Shown here: positions 9,111 through 20,300 of the stretch, in pieces
How positions within the stretch are numbered: the first letter of the stretch is position 1
Layout: every line of letters starts with the position of its first letter
Assembly: GCA_008931825.1 (NCBI GenBank)
Contig: QXVZ01028537.1
Coordinates: 5,171-31,953, forward strand
DNA length: 26,783 nucleotides
Direction of reading: 5' to 3'
DNA from: Phallusia fumigata
Taxonomy: Eukaryota; Chordata; Ascidiacea; Phlebobranchia; Ascidiidae
Made by a program: the position numbers and the translations under genes
The notes under the pieces: generated by a model
What the model was told of the DNA's origin: nothing
Databases searched by the model: none
The model's input: only the letters and a program-made list of their open reading frames with translations

Positions 9111-12100
9111 TCATAAACCTCTTTTATTGGACATTCTCAAAACGACTCGAAACGGAGAAACACTTTCTTCCACGCTGCCGCACGTTGCCCGTCGAGCAAA
9201 ATGTGGGTCCGAATCGTTCAACATGTTTCTCGTCTTCTGCGACCTCCTGAACAGCAGCTTGCGTTTCTGCGTGGTCACCTGACTTGCGGTTCGAAACGCC
9301 GTCTGGCATCTTGAGGCGATGCCCGTCGTCCTTGTCGACGCCGGGGAATTCCCGCTCCACGCCTGACCGGCGATGACGTCATCGCGGGTCACTGGGCGCG
9401 TGGTGACGACGTCTTTCGTAAGGGTTTGCTGTCCCGTCTGGTTGAGTGGGGTAACGCTTATGCACCCTCCTTGGGGTTCGGTTTGAATCGGCCGAGCTAC
9501 ATAGTGACGGTAGGGAAGTGCGGATTTAAGATTGGGAGTGGTTCGCAGCGGACTGATGGACAGCGTTTTCCGTGGCGATCCGGGATTCTTACGATAGCTG
9601 TGGCTGCATGTTAGATTGTACTTCACCGTCTGAATGTCTTTCGGCTTGTCTGGACGCATGAGGACGCCCCGCTCCGTTGTTTTCTCCCTCTTCGGGGCGT
9701 GTTCGGAAGGCGGGGGCACAGACAGAGTACCCAGCGACCTGCCTTTGTCCTGCATCGCTGTACCTACAAGTAGAAAAGTAGGTTTTCTGATATTATTCGT
9801 TTCCCAAGATAATTTTTGTGGAACTGATCGTTCTTTGCACAACTTTAAGCCTAAATTGCTTTGCACGTGTCTTAGCTTCATAGATAGACACCGTTGGCCC
9901 GCGGCAAAGTTAACAGTTTACGTCATGTGAAGTTTTACAATTACTGCTCAACTGAAAAAACTCACTCGGTGTTTCCAACTTCTTCGTCGGCTTTTCCACT
10001 TTTACGTAAGTCATCTCTCTACTTGGCCGATGCTGTCGGTTTGACACGTTGCTGATTTTGATGTTGATGACGTTGGGAGACGCATTGCTCTTCAGACTGG
10101 CACTGGCGCCTGATTCGGCGGCGATCGCTTTTGCGTACTTTCGCCTTGGTGGCGAACTGCTACCACTTATCGGTGTTTTTCCTGACTGCTTCTGTTCATA
10201 TTGAATCTTGAAGGCTCGTCTTGTGGTATCTAGACAAGAAAAGTGCATAAAGCGATTTTTGCATTTGACAGATCCATCACCACGAAAAAAACATCATTTT
10301 GGTGTGCGACAAGTTTTTTCGACCTTAAAACGTAAATCGGTAATAGAAAAATTACACAACAGTTGATCATTTTTGGAAATGCATAAATGTTTCACAAATT
10401 TTTAAAACATAAATATTAATGTTTTTTAAAATTTTGAAATATAATCTTCATGCTAATCGCACCACCGTTTCGTGTCTTTTATATTATTAAAATCCCGGGA
10501 TTGGGATGATAAAACGGGCTGAAATCCCCATATTTCGGGATCGGGATTTCCCAGGATCCCAACCCTAGTCTTACGTCTTTTCAAGTCTACAATAATGGAA
10601 CCCATTAGGGAATGATTTCTACACACGCCTTACCAGCGCTGACAACTGTTGAACCACGCCCGCTTTTCGTCGTTCTCGTTCGTTCCCTCGTTCCACTCTC
10701 CTTCACCTGCGGCAGTGTCGTACGAGGGGAACCCCCGCGCACAACCATCTCGCCCTCGTCGATTTGGACGAGACGAACCGCGGTGTTGAGGCGAGCCCTC
10801 AAGTCGGGCGTCGTTTTCGCCACTTGGGGCGTATAGGTGCTTCCGTTTCGGGTCTTTACCGCGCTGTTCTTGTGCTTGTTTGGCGTTGGGGCCGAAGGGC
10901 GGGGTTTTTCGGGTGGACGGGGCAGTTTGGGCGGTGGGGGATCTCCCGATGGGTCGCATGCGAGTATAGTGTGAATGAACTTGGGCTTGGATGGGAGTTT
11001 GGGTCGGTGCAGCTTACACGATTCGGCGAAGTGTTTTCCGTGCGACTTTCCTCCACCGAGGTGTCCCATGCAGTCTCTGATGTACCGAAGCACGTTTTCG
11101 GGATTGTGAAACCCGTCTGCGATGAAGAAAAATGGCAAATTTGCTTTTTCCTAAATGCGAACGTTTCCTAAAGCCTAAACCTTTTTTAGACCAAGGATCA
11201 ATTTATTTTCCAATTTTTTTCTGCAAGACCACCAAACAGAATCCGACTTTAAAACGATCCCACAAAGGCGAGTTCACTTTGATAAACACTGGCCTAAAGT
11301 GCTTCCTAAATTGTTACTGTTTTGTTAAAGCATGCGGTTTTTGGATGCAGAAAATCGCATCACTGTGTTAAGTTAGTAAACTGTTTTCACTGCATTTTAA
11401 TATTTTTGTACCTGTATATTTTGTCACTCCACGACTGTCTGTAACCGCTCCAGATTCTGGACACACCGCAAGGTTCGGTTCTTGGCTCGTAACATCGCCG
11501 GAAGCCTAATTGAAAAACACTACACGTTTTCGTCGGAAGAAACCTTTTTGACGCTGTCTATTTTGTCAACGTCAGCTTTCGGAAAAACCCTTCGTCACGT
11601 GACAGTAATACTCACGTTTTTATCTGAATCAACAGGGGGAACATGTTTCCTCATCCAAGAGTGGGCATAGACTTCCGCGATCGACAGTCTCTTGTGAGGT
11701 TTTATGCGCAGCAGTCCCCGAATAAGGTCCTTGCAATCTGTCGCATTCCAGAGAGAGTTTTACAAAGAAACATCATGACTGGTAAGCACGAAAAATACGG
11801 GGTCCTTGTTTACCTGTGGACAAATATCCCTTAAAGTAAACTGGTTTCTTCATCGCTTCTAACACAGCCTTGGCATCAGATTCCTTGAAAGGAAGTCCCC
11901 CGTTAACCATGGCAAACAGAATGACGCCCCTGAAAAGACGTTAAAATCAGCGGGTTACCAATAGGACGGGTACTCAGGGATGTAGTGTTGCCGGGGCTCC
12001 TCTAAAAGTGAATAATGGGTCACTGGGGTCAAGGAAAGGAATGGGAAAGTAAGCCTTAAGCCTATGTTGAGAGCTCCGACAGCTACAAAACGGCCACCAC

Positions 12101-13438
12101 ATCCCTGTATCTTGCACTAAGCTATCAGGATACTCACAGACTCCAAAGGTCAGCAAGGCGCCCGTCATACTTCTGTTGGCGCAGGATTTCAGGGGGAGCA
12201 TACGCGTAACTCCCACAGTGGGTCTTTAAAAGTTCGCGACTGTGGCGAGCTTCAACGGCGAACCCAAAGTCGCTTAACTTCGCTCGGTGGTTCTTGGCCA
12301 GCAACACGTTTTCGCATTTAAGATCTCTGCAATTAAAATACACTACCCCGTTTAACAAAATTCGCATGCTGCAATATTGGTTTTATATGTCACAATAAGA
12401 TAACAAATAGTTTTACCTGTGTGCTACCCCACGTCGATGAATAAACTGAATCCCCGCCAAAATGTCGCGAAACATGGCTCGCGCTTTTTCTTCGCTCAAA
12501 CAATTCATATGCGCCTTTCGTGCGTAACAGTGATTGACGTAGGTGAGCAGATCGCCGCACTCCGCGTATTCCAGAACGAGGTAGACGCGACTCCGACTCG
12601 CAAACATATCGAACAGTTGAATCTAGTCGACAAATGGAATTAGCAAATCGCGCATTTAAACCTGCTCCGACGCATGAGAAATCCTACCCCTGTCCTTTAC
12701 GTAACAACTGATATTACTGCGAATTTCAAGGAATTTTGTTGGGTCAAGAACTTTGATCGCAACTTTTATTTTTGTGTAATTGTTTTGCGGAGTGCTGGTG
12801 AACAGGCTTAAATCCTTTTACGGATTTCGAGTTTAGAAAGTCTATATCTTAGATACGAAAACGTCTTACAAAAACTTCGGTGTTTTAGCCAAACCTTACC
12901 ACGTTAGTGTGAATGTAACATTTGTTCATCGAAGCAACTTCACGTGGAAGGAATTTGGTGATGTAAACTTCTGGGGCGGTCGCTGTGGAGATGATCTTGA
13001 TTGCCACCTGGTGAGCCAACCATTCGTATTATCGTGGGCATTTTTAGTTGGAGTTTGTTAAAGTTACATTACAACTTAAAATGATCGGGCTGGGATACTT
13101 TATCTTTACACGAGGAAACAAAATCAACGCTAAAACGACTAGCGTCAAAATATCAGATTTATTGTTTTTCTTTTGCAGTCAACGGTTTAGCAATGAATAT
13201 TATTTCGACTGGTAACTGACCTACTTACTTTCATTTCTTTCTGGTCGCCGATCAGTTTCCGCAGCTTGTAGTTCGTTTTAACCTTTTCGGCGACCGGTTG
13301 TCCAAGGTAAACCTTAGCATAAGCGCCCTGGCCCAGAAATTTTCCAGTTAAAACATAACCATGGCGACGACATTCTATGGCTTCTTCGGCAAGGCTACTA
13401 TCTACCAAGTAATCGCTACAGTTTGTTTTAGCGGACAT
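9111..13438 (-). CDS. Testis-specific serine/threonine kinase (TSSK) family protein with long C-terminal tail
   Basis: Ten exons on the minus strand: 13438-13229, 13007-12900, 12622-12417, 12326-12138, 11929-11814, 11737-11616, 11505-11412, 11116-10634, 10229-9966, 9763-9111 (stop TGA). All phases agree and the sum is 814 codons plus stop. Kinase landmarks: glycine loop LGQGAYAKVYLG (about residue 36), VAIK lysine (74), KFLPRE, HRDLKCEN (174-181), DFG (194-196), APPE in place of APE (218-221), DLWSLGVIL, CKDLI and HSWM (about 309). FLPRE and HRDLKCEN are typical of TSSKs, which phosphorylate sperm proteins in late spermatogenesis. An insertion of about 20 residues separates the glycine loop from the lysine. 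Residues 310-814 form a tail rich in Pro, Lys, Arg, Ser and Thr, with a PPPPKLPRPP stretch near 408, whereas vertebrate TSSKs total roughly 270-370 residues. Reading through the donor at 10633 would instead stop at 10605. The final exon also has an open alternative frame (9124-9360). Kinase assignment is firm; the subfamily and the last exon are less so. Confidence 0.86.
9123..9128 (-). terminator. Candidate polyA signal AATAAA inside the end of the TSSK-like CDS
   Basis: Read on the minus strand, AATAAA lies 9 nt before the TGA stop at 9113-9111, within the codons for Ser-Asn-Lys-Arg. No other canonical hexamer was noticed on this strand down to 8800. If used, the 3' UTR would be only a few to about 20 nt. 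Confidence 0.4.
10490..10567. repeat. GGGAT/ATCCC-rich tract in a TSSK-gene intron
   Basis: Within the intron 10230-10633. A degenerate array of GGGAT and its complement ATCCC, with forms such as CCCGGGATTGGGAT, TTCGGGATCGGGATTT and GGATCCCAACCC. Its arms can pair. It looks like the remnant of a mobile-element end or a decayed satellite. The family was not identified. Confidence 0.5.
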
Positions 13439-13479
13439 ATTTAATGAGAATATCCTATCTATGTTCCTACCCGGCTACN

Positions 13480-13689
13480 TAGTTTGTTTTAACCTTTTCG
13501 GCGACGGGTTGTCCAAGGTAAACCTTCGCATAAGCGCCCTGGCCCAGAAATTTTCCAGTTAAAACGTAACCATGGCGACGACATTCTATGGCTTCTTCGG
13601 CAAGGCTGCTATCTACCAAGTAATCGCTACAGTTTGTTTTAGCGGACATATTTAATAAGAATATCCTATCTATGTTCCTACCCGGCTAC
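13480..13689 (-). other. Second allelic copy of TSSK exon 1 at a contig join
   Basis: After the N at 13479 the sequence repeats 13269-13478 for 210 bp at a constant offset of 211 with only a few substitutions. It contains the start codon (13649) and the first codons of the kinase through the glycine loop, then is cut by the N. The matching 5' flank continues only from this copy (13690 onward), so the true gene runs from this flank into the 13438 copy. It is not a second gene. Confidence 0.9.
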
Positions 13690-13734
13690 CTGAACTTTTG
13701 TGCTGCCAATTTCCCATGCAGTAACTGCACCGTG

Positions 13735-13742
13735 TGACGTCA
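13735..13742. promoter_or_regulatory. Perfect CRE (TGACGTCA) upstream of the TSSK-like start
   Basis: The palindromic octamer TGACGTCA lies 86 bp upstream of the ATG in the allelic copy that carries the flank (13649). A CCAAT box sits between them near 13707. In vertebrates many spermatid genes are driven by CREM through such sites close to the start. That it acts here is inference. Confidence 0.55.
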
Positions 13743-14084
13743 CAGTGGTCAGTGTGACAATTGCTGGGGGAAATGATTGTTCAAGTTTGTTTTCATGGGC
13801 TTAGTGCCGAATATGGAAACCTGTGTGTTACGCTAAAGTCGGAGCAGTTGATGTTTTGGGGGCTAGTAACGAAATTCACAAACAGACAGGGATAAAGAAA
13901 TGCAATGTATTGAAAGAAATAGAAACGAAACTTTAGCCGTGCGGTAGGGTAGGGTGGAGAATTACAAGTACAAAAACGTATTTTGAAATCATTGAATTTA
14001 GCAAAATGAAAAATCAATGAAACAGGCACATGATGTCAAAAGTCACCAACAGGGTGTACATGATTCAAAACAACGTTTTGGAAC

Positions 14085-14090
14085 TTTATT
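14085..14090 (-). terminator. polyA signal AATAAA of the DUF3715-like/AT-hook gene
   Basis: AATAAA on the minus strand about 215 nt after the TGA at 14309-14307. It predicts a short 3' UTR that ends before the TSSK promoter. Confidence 0.6.
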
Positions 14091-14306
14091 TTGGAGGACA
14101 TTCAGCAAATTGTTGGGCAGTCGGATATGTTTTACCATAACGAACGCCCTACCTTATAAGGGTAATGATAAAAGCGAGACAAAAATAATACCCTCTAGCA
14201 AATGGCCTTTAAAACTGACAACACATTTTTTTACTGTGTATGCATGCTAAATCAGTCAAAAGCTAATAATCGACTTGGAGCCTGCAACAAACTCAAGCCC
14301 TAACGG

Positions 14307-17300
14307 TCAACAATCCAACTTTCGCATGCAATCAGTCAGCTTGGACTCGAGTTTTCGTCTTAATTCCTCTTGTGCTTTTTCAGTTGCTGTATTTTTCATC
14401 CGGTTTTGGGAAGAAACAGGAGTCAAAATGCCACGTAAACCCTGGCTTCCTGAAGTAGTTATTTCAGCGTCAGTTGGAGGACAAAAAGTGTTTGCAATAT
14501 CGGAAGCTTTCACATCATGAGTATGGCGCTTTTTTGACCCGGCTGCTGACTTCTTTAGCTCAGAAGGCTTGCTTCGTTTTTTCGGGGGAGATTTAAACGA
14601 TTTGCTGTCCTCAGTACTCGAAAACTGAGGAAAGAAATCCCTAGGTGAGGTCCCGAACACTATTTCGTCTTGCGCTTGCTCATAGAACGAATCCTGGTCA
14701 GAAAACTCCGTTTCTGTGTCTCTCAAGACCTTCCGAGAGAGTAAAAGATTGACTCTGTAATTAGAAGCCTCGTTTACAACCTCTTCACTGGACAGTGGCT
14801 TGCCGAACGCGCTAACCTGTTTTGGAACAAGGTTTGGCTCCGTGTCGGGTTTCGATGTGGTGTTATTATTTAAGTCCAAACCATCGCCGGTTAGGTATCC
14901 ATCGCGTGGCTCATTAAACTCTGCAGATGAAAGTTTTTGTGTGGGTTTCAGATAATTACCCGAATTTGGCGCAGCAGAGGAATTCACTCCCTCTTCGTCT
15001 AATTGCTGGTGGTCCGTTGCAGGCTCCAACGATGCGGATTCCACACTTTGATCAGCTTTCCACATGCATGGCAGAAACGTACGCTCCTTCTTAATCGCTC
15101 TGGTGATACTATACCTTGGATCTCGGCACGGTACTTCAGTTGTGCAGTCAATTGGAATCTGAAAAGGTGGTGCACTTTTGGCGACCAACAGCGGGCGACC
15201 GTAAAACAGTTTCCTCCTTTTCCGAACCGAACTGGTTGGAGTTTTTACATTGCCCGGCTGTGGGGACATCGTTTCATCCAGTTTCGTGACGCCTTCCGCG
15301 AACGATTGGGAAATCACCGTCGGACTTCGCTCTGTGAGCATGGCCACGGTGCACTCGTTATTTGAGCTTGGTGTGGAAAAGACGCTGCGCCCCGTGGTGT
15401 TCAGCTCTACAATAGTTTCCTTGTCTGGAGGAGTTATGCTTTCGAACAAGTCTGACATAGCAGATACATTTGCACCACCGCTAGACCTCACATTCCCGTC
15501 AGTTGCATTAACGCCAGTTCCTGCAGTTAAGTTCAGATCTCCGTTTTGAGAATCCACCACAATTTCAGTAGCGTCGTCGGGTACGTTGTCACTTCGAGAC
15601 GAGCACTCATGTACCTTGCAAACTGCGGAGCTGCCTGATGACGTGGATTTTGTTTCACACGTAGTTTCCCTTTCGACAAGGCTTTCGCCCATAGCGAAGC
15701 CATCAGAATCTTTTTCCACCACCGAGCACTCTTCGCCGACATGTTTACCACGATCGTCGCTTTGCTCGAAATATTTAACATTTTGCGCATTATTTTCTAC
15801 AGTCAATTTACATTCTTGCATTTGTGAGTTGGCTTCCAGAACTACAGACGTATCGGGGGAAAGTGCCTCTTTGGCCACATCTGTTACAGCGGTAATAAAA
15901 CCCGACGCTCCTGTGGTCTCATGTTCCACAATCACCAGGTCGTCCAAATCATCACAGGCTTCCACTGATGTGTCGCNTCACCAGGTCGTCCAAATCATCA
16001 CAGGCTTCCACTGATGTGTCGCTGACCTCTTCCTGCGAGGCTAATTCCAAATCAAGGTCCGCCGGTACTTCAGAACTGGTTCGTGTGGCCGAAATTGGAG
16101 TCTCCGGGCCCGCTCTGTTCTCAGTTTCTTCTTCATTTTCAACGTTTACTATTTCCACACATCCACTTCCATCACAGCGTATAGCATCCGACAATGCTAA
16201 ATCACACCTGTTTTGCTGGCAAATTAAAGAGTTTGTTTCCAGAAAGGAGGCATTTTGGCATCCCGCCGGCTCCATAAGGTCATCAGTAGTCGCTGCAAAC
16301 TGTGGTTGTACATCCAAATCTTCGGTAACTTGGTCACATCCTTGGTTATCGTCGTGCTGTGGTTGGGCGGCTGTGGTATTATTGTTGGTGGTACCTTCTG
16401 GTGTATAAGCGCGATTTTCAGCTTCAACTGTTGTAACATCTTCTGAACCTCCACTGGTAGTAACAGCGCCAGTATTTTCATAATCAGTGACAAGATTACC
16501 ACAACATACGATGTTTGCAACGGCCAAACCGGCGAGTTTGTCATCTATCGTCTGGCAGAACATAGGACGATTCCTTATCCGTCTTCGGGATTTAAGACTG
16601 GATTTGCGGATTGGATTTATGACAGGCAAATCTGTCCTCGGCTGAATCTCAACAAGATCTTCGTGTAAATTTTTAACAATTGCAAGTGGTGAGCAGCGTA
16701 ACACTTCAANCAATGACTGACATATTGTTTGTTATGTATAAATTTATGCACTTCACTAAAACGAAGTTGTACACTCAGATCAGTTTCATCCAATTCCCCG
16801 TCTAAAGGTATCAATGAGAAACTGTCGTAGTTTGGATCAGGACTTCCTATTTCAAACTCCTCATAGATGTCACAGAAACTGGTATTGGGACTTCCTTCTA
16901 GGAACTGAAAAATGTGCATTTTTTGACACAATAAAATCCTTCTGAGCAGGGTTGCAGAGTCAAATGGACTCCTGTGAACACTAAGGATTAGGGTAAGAAT
17001 TTTTTTATCCAACTCCGACTGCTAAAGTTCATTTAAATGCAGCCAATTTTTCATAAATATGTAATGTTGTTAAATTTTTTTTGGAAGGAAAATTATGAAA
17101 GGTATTGGCAATGACTTTAGACTCATAAATACTCAGACTATGACTAATAGTGGGAGTTAGCATCCTAGTTACACTAGGTGTCAGAGTCCGACCTTATACC
17201 TCTGACTTTGCTTCTGCATACCAACACTACATACCTTGTACACTGCAATTTTTGGTGACTTGCATCTTCTACAGCTTGCAAATTTTAGCAAGACATCCAC

Positions 17301-20300
17301 TGATTTAAAAAGTGACACTCCGTCAGAACTATTTCCAAGAGTTTGTGGAGGACTAAAAATTTGGGGTTAAAAGTTAACTTAACAGAGTAATACTCCCAGA
17401 CAATGTAAAATGCTCACCAATGCTTGTAAGTTGCCAACACCTCCATGAACTCCTGGTTTAGTACAGGCACGTAACTGTTACAACCATACAAAGGTGGGAA
17501 TAGCAGAAATCCGAGGTGCTCTTTTGTGCTTTTGTTCTAAACAATATATTGTACATAAACTGGGCTATTGGTTTAAATTGCACATGTTAGAGATCTGATC
17601 TAAAATGGTGTGCTATCATAATTATGTGCAAACAAGATAATAGATAACATATTGATGCGACACTTTTGTTGATTCGGTGTTTGTAATTAGTGCAATATGT
17701 TTAGTGCTTTGGAACAGCTTGCAACAATAACTCTCATGCTTTTTCTTAACATCTTCTGTAATTTAACCTGATCTGTGGTTTTTAGTACAATTTTTTTCTA
17801 GCCATGATCCAGGTATCCTTAATAACAAATACAATGCCAATGTATATTTGTTAAACACGGACATTTTTACAGAGTTTTTTGCCAATTTTAAAATAAAGCA
17901 ACTGAGGCTCAAGCTAAAATATTATCAGAGTATTTCATTAAACTGTACATTGCATACCTGGAGTATTCATACAATACTATTTGACAACAGCAATTACACA
18001 AAAAAAAACTATAAATTTGTCTTGGCTTTAGCCCGTTAAGCTTATCCTTAACATGCCAGCCCCTGTCATTTTCCCAACAGATGTTGACATGCCACCTACA
18101 AAATGTTTAGACACAAATAGTACAAATGCGCACGTTTTTCTGTAGTTCTTTTCTCTTCTCTTGGTAGGCAGGATGCTCAAGATACTGATATGGGTGCATG
18201 TAGCACATTTTCCAATTGTGTTCAATCTTGTATTCTGCATCCAAAAATGTGGATGTCATGTACTGTGTAATACTTTCCTCACTATCAAATTGCTGTGAAG
18301 TATTTCCTCCAAACATTGCAATGAACTGATCGACATGTAGTCCTAAAAATGATGACTACATCTAAAAAGTAAATGAATGCCACAGTAAACATAATATAGA
18401 AGTTTAGTTTATTTTGTGCATGAGTAAGAGTAATTATGTTGTTTACTGTTCTCCCAAANATGTAGCACATTTTCCAATTGTGTTCAATCTTGTATTCTGC
18501 ATCCAAAAATGTGGATGTCATGTACTGTGTAATACTTTCCTCACTATCAAATTGCTGTGAAGTATTTCCTCCAAACATTGCAATGAACTGATCGACATGT
18601 AGTCCTAAAAATGATGACTACATCTAAAAAGTAAATGAATGCCACAGTAAACATAATATAGAAGTTTAGTTTATTTTGTGCATGAGTAAGAGTAATTATG
18701 TTGTTTACTGTTCTCCCAAATTTTTTTATGTACAGCCCTTAGTTTACTATCGTTTGCCGTCAATTTTAACAACTCCCTGAAAAAAATATGATGCGGTCCG
18801 AAAAACATGGGTTTATATGCTTTGAGAGATAGCTTTGTTATTTGTACAAAAAAACAGCATTGAAAACTTGCAACTGGGCGACAATGTTATTTGAGACTTC
18901 ACCAAATTCTACCAAAACACAGTACAGCCACAACTTGCAGGCAGCAACCACAGGCGCGCTGTTAGGGAAGTTCGGATGACCGAAAGGAAATTGGAACTGT
19001 TTGTTGATTACAAGTAAACCTTTATCTTGTTATTTTGCGGTTGACTAAAACAACATGTTACATTTGAAATACGTATTTTATTTTCAATTATTTAGTTGAT
19101 TTTCTTGTTTGGTACAAATAGTTAGTTCTCTGATTAGGGGATTTACCGGCGATAGCGGAACTGAAACTCCATTCAATTCTTTTTGCAGGGCTGTTTGTTC
19201 TGTAATTCCTTAATCGGAATTTATCGTTGCAATTTTTCGTCTTGTCAGTGGTATGAGATGATGACTTTTATTCACTCAATNAATCAGTGACAAGATTACC
19301 ACAACATACGATGTTTGCAACGGCCAAACCGGCGAGTTTGTCATCTATCGTCTGGCAGAACATAGGACGATTCCTTATCCGTCTTCGGGATTTAAGACTG
19401 GATTTGCGGATTGGATTTATGACAGGCAAATCTGTCCTCGGCTGAATCTCAACAAGATCTTCGTGTAAATTTTTAACAATTGCAAGTGGTGAGCAGCGTA
19501 ACACTTCAACGGAATTAAACGAAGATGATCCAACTCTAAAATCGACATTTTCCAATCGCCTTGCTTCGACAACAAGTGGCAGTATTGTTGAAGATTCGTA
19601 GTCGAACTCTTGAGTCATTTTATCCACGCGTTTTCTCTTTCGCGACTCTACTAGTTTTCGTTTCGGTCTTGACGGGAGCGGCTCTCCGGGAAGAACAACT
19701 GTTTTACGAGGACGACCACGTTTTCTCCCCCCAGGGGTCCCACTTGTAGGGGTCGAAGCTGTGCATGGAGCTGCAATGATCCCGTGGGTGGGTGCTTGAA
19801 GTGCCTGTGGCGTGTCAGGAACAATCAGTATACTTGAGTCTGTGCTATCAGGATGTCCATTGTCAGGTGTGTAGCTCATTTGCTCAGCAACCACTGTTTC
19901 AACACATGGGCTATCCACGCACACGGAATCTCCATTGCTTTGTGCATTATTTGTAGGTGTCATATTATTCTGTTTTGGTAAATCTTTCTGTGACCAAGCA
20001 TTTGGAGATTCTTCAGTCAAAGGAGGTGACAAAATGTCAATGTCAGCATTCTGGCAGTGGTAAGTTGTTTCTGAGTTGTTCTCTTCCATATTAAAGTCAG
20101 CATCGCTATCTTGCAATCTGGTTGGGGTTGCTAGAGTGGGCCTCTGAGCATCGGAACTTTCCACCCTGACAGCTCTTTGCACAGCAGGCGGATCCACAAG
20201 GTTTAAATCCTTTATAACTTCTGTAGACTGCTCCTTAACTGGAACTGTTTCAACAAGCATATCACTCAGCATGTCAAATATGTTGTCCTCATTCTGAGTA

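Larger units (their letters stand above)
13690..14306. other. Intergenic: TSSK 5' flank and 3' UTR of the upstream gene
   Basis: Between the TSSK-like start and the stop of the upstream minus-strand gene. It holds the CRE and the polyA signal of the upstream gene, and otherwise nothing recognisable. The two genes are in tandem with only about 440 bp between the polyA signal (14085) and the next start codon (13649). Confidence 0.65.

Noticed and set aside
9371-9384. 14-bp palindrome containing TGACGTCA
   Set aside because: Lies inside the kinase coding exon, far from any promoter; likely a by-product of the codons for Asp-Asp-Val.
10605-11138. Stand-alone 177-codon minus-strand gene
   Set aside because: Its start region contains a splice acceptor (11117-11118) in phase with the kinase exon 11505-11412, and a strong GTAAGG donor at 10633 leads in phase to 10229.
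13467-13649. A second TSSK gene
   Set aside because: It is only the first 56 or so codons, repeated at a constant offset of 211 bp across an N, with near-identical non-coding flank.
15003-16446. Plus-strand frames of 99-146 codons
   Set aside because: Antisense shadows of the large minus-strand exon, with no splice context or recognisable motifs.
18285-18578. Extra 97-codon minus-strand frame
   Set aside because: It crosses the N at 18459 and fuses two copies of the same exon from overlapping contigs.
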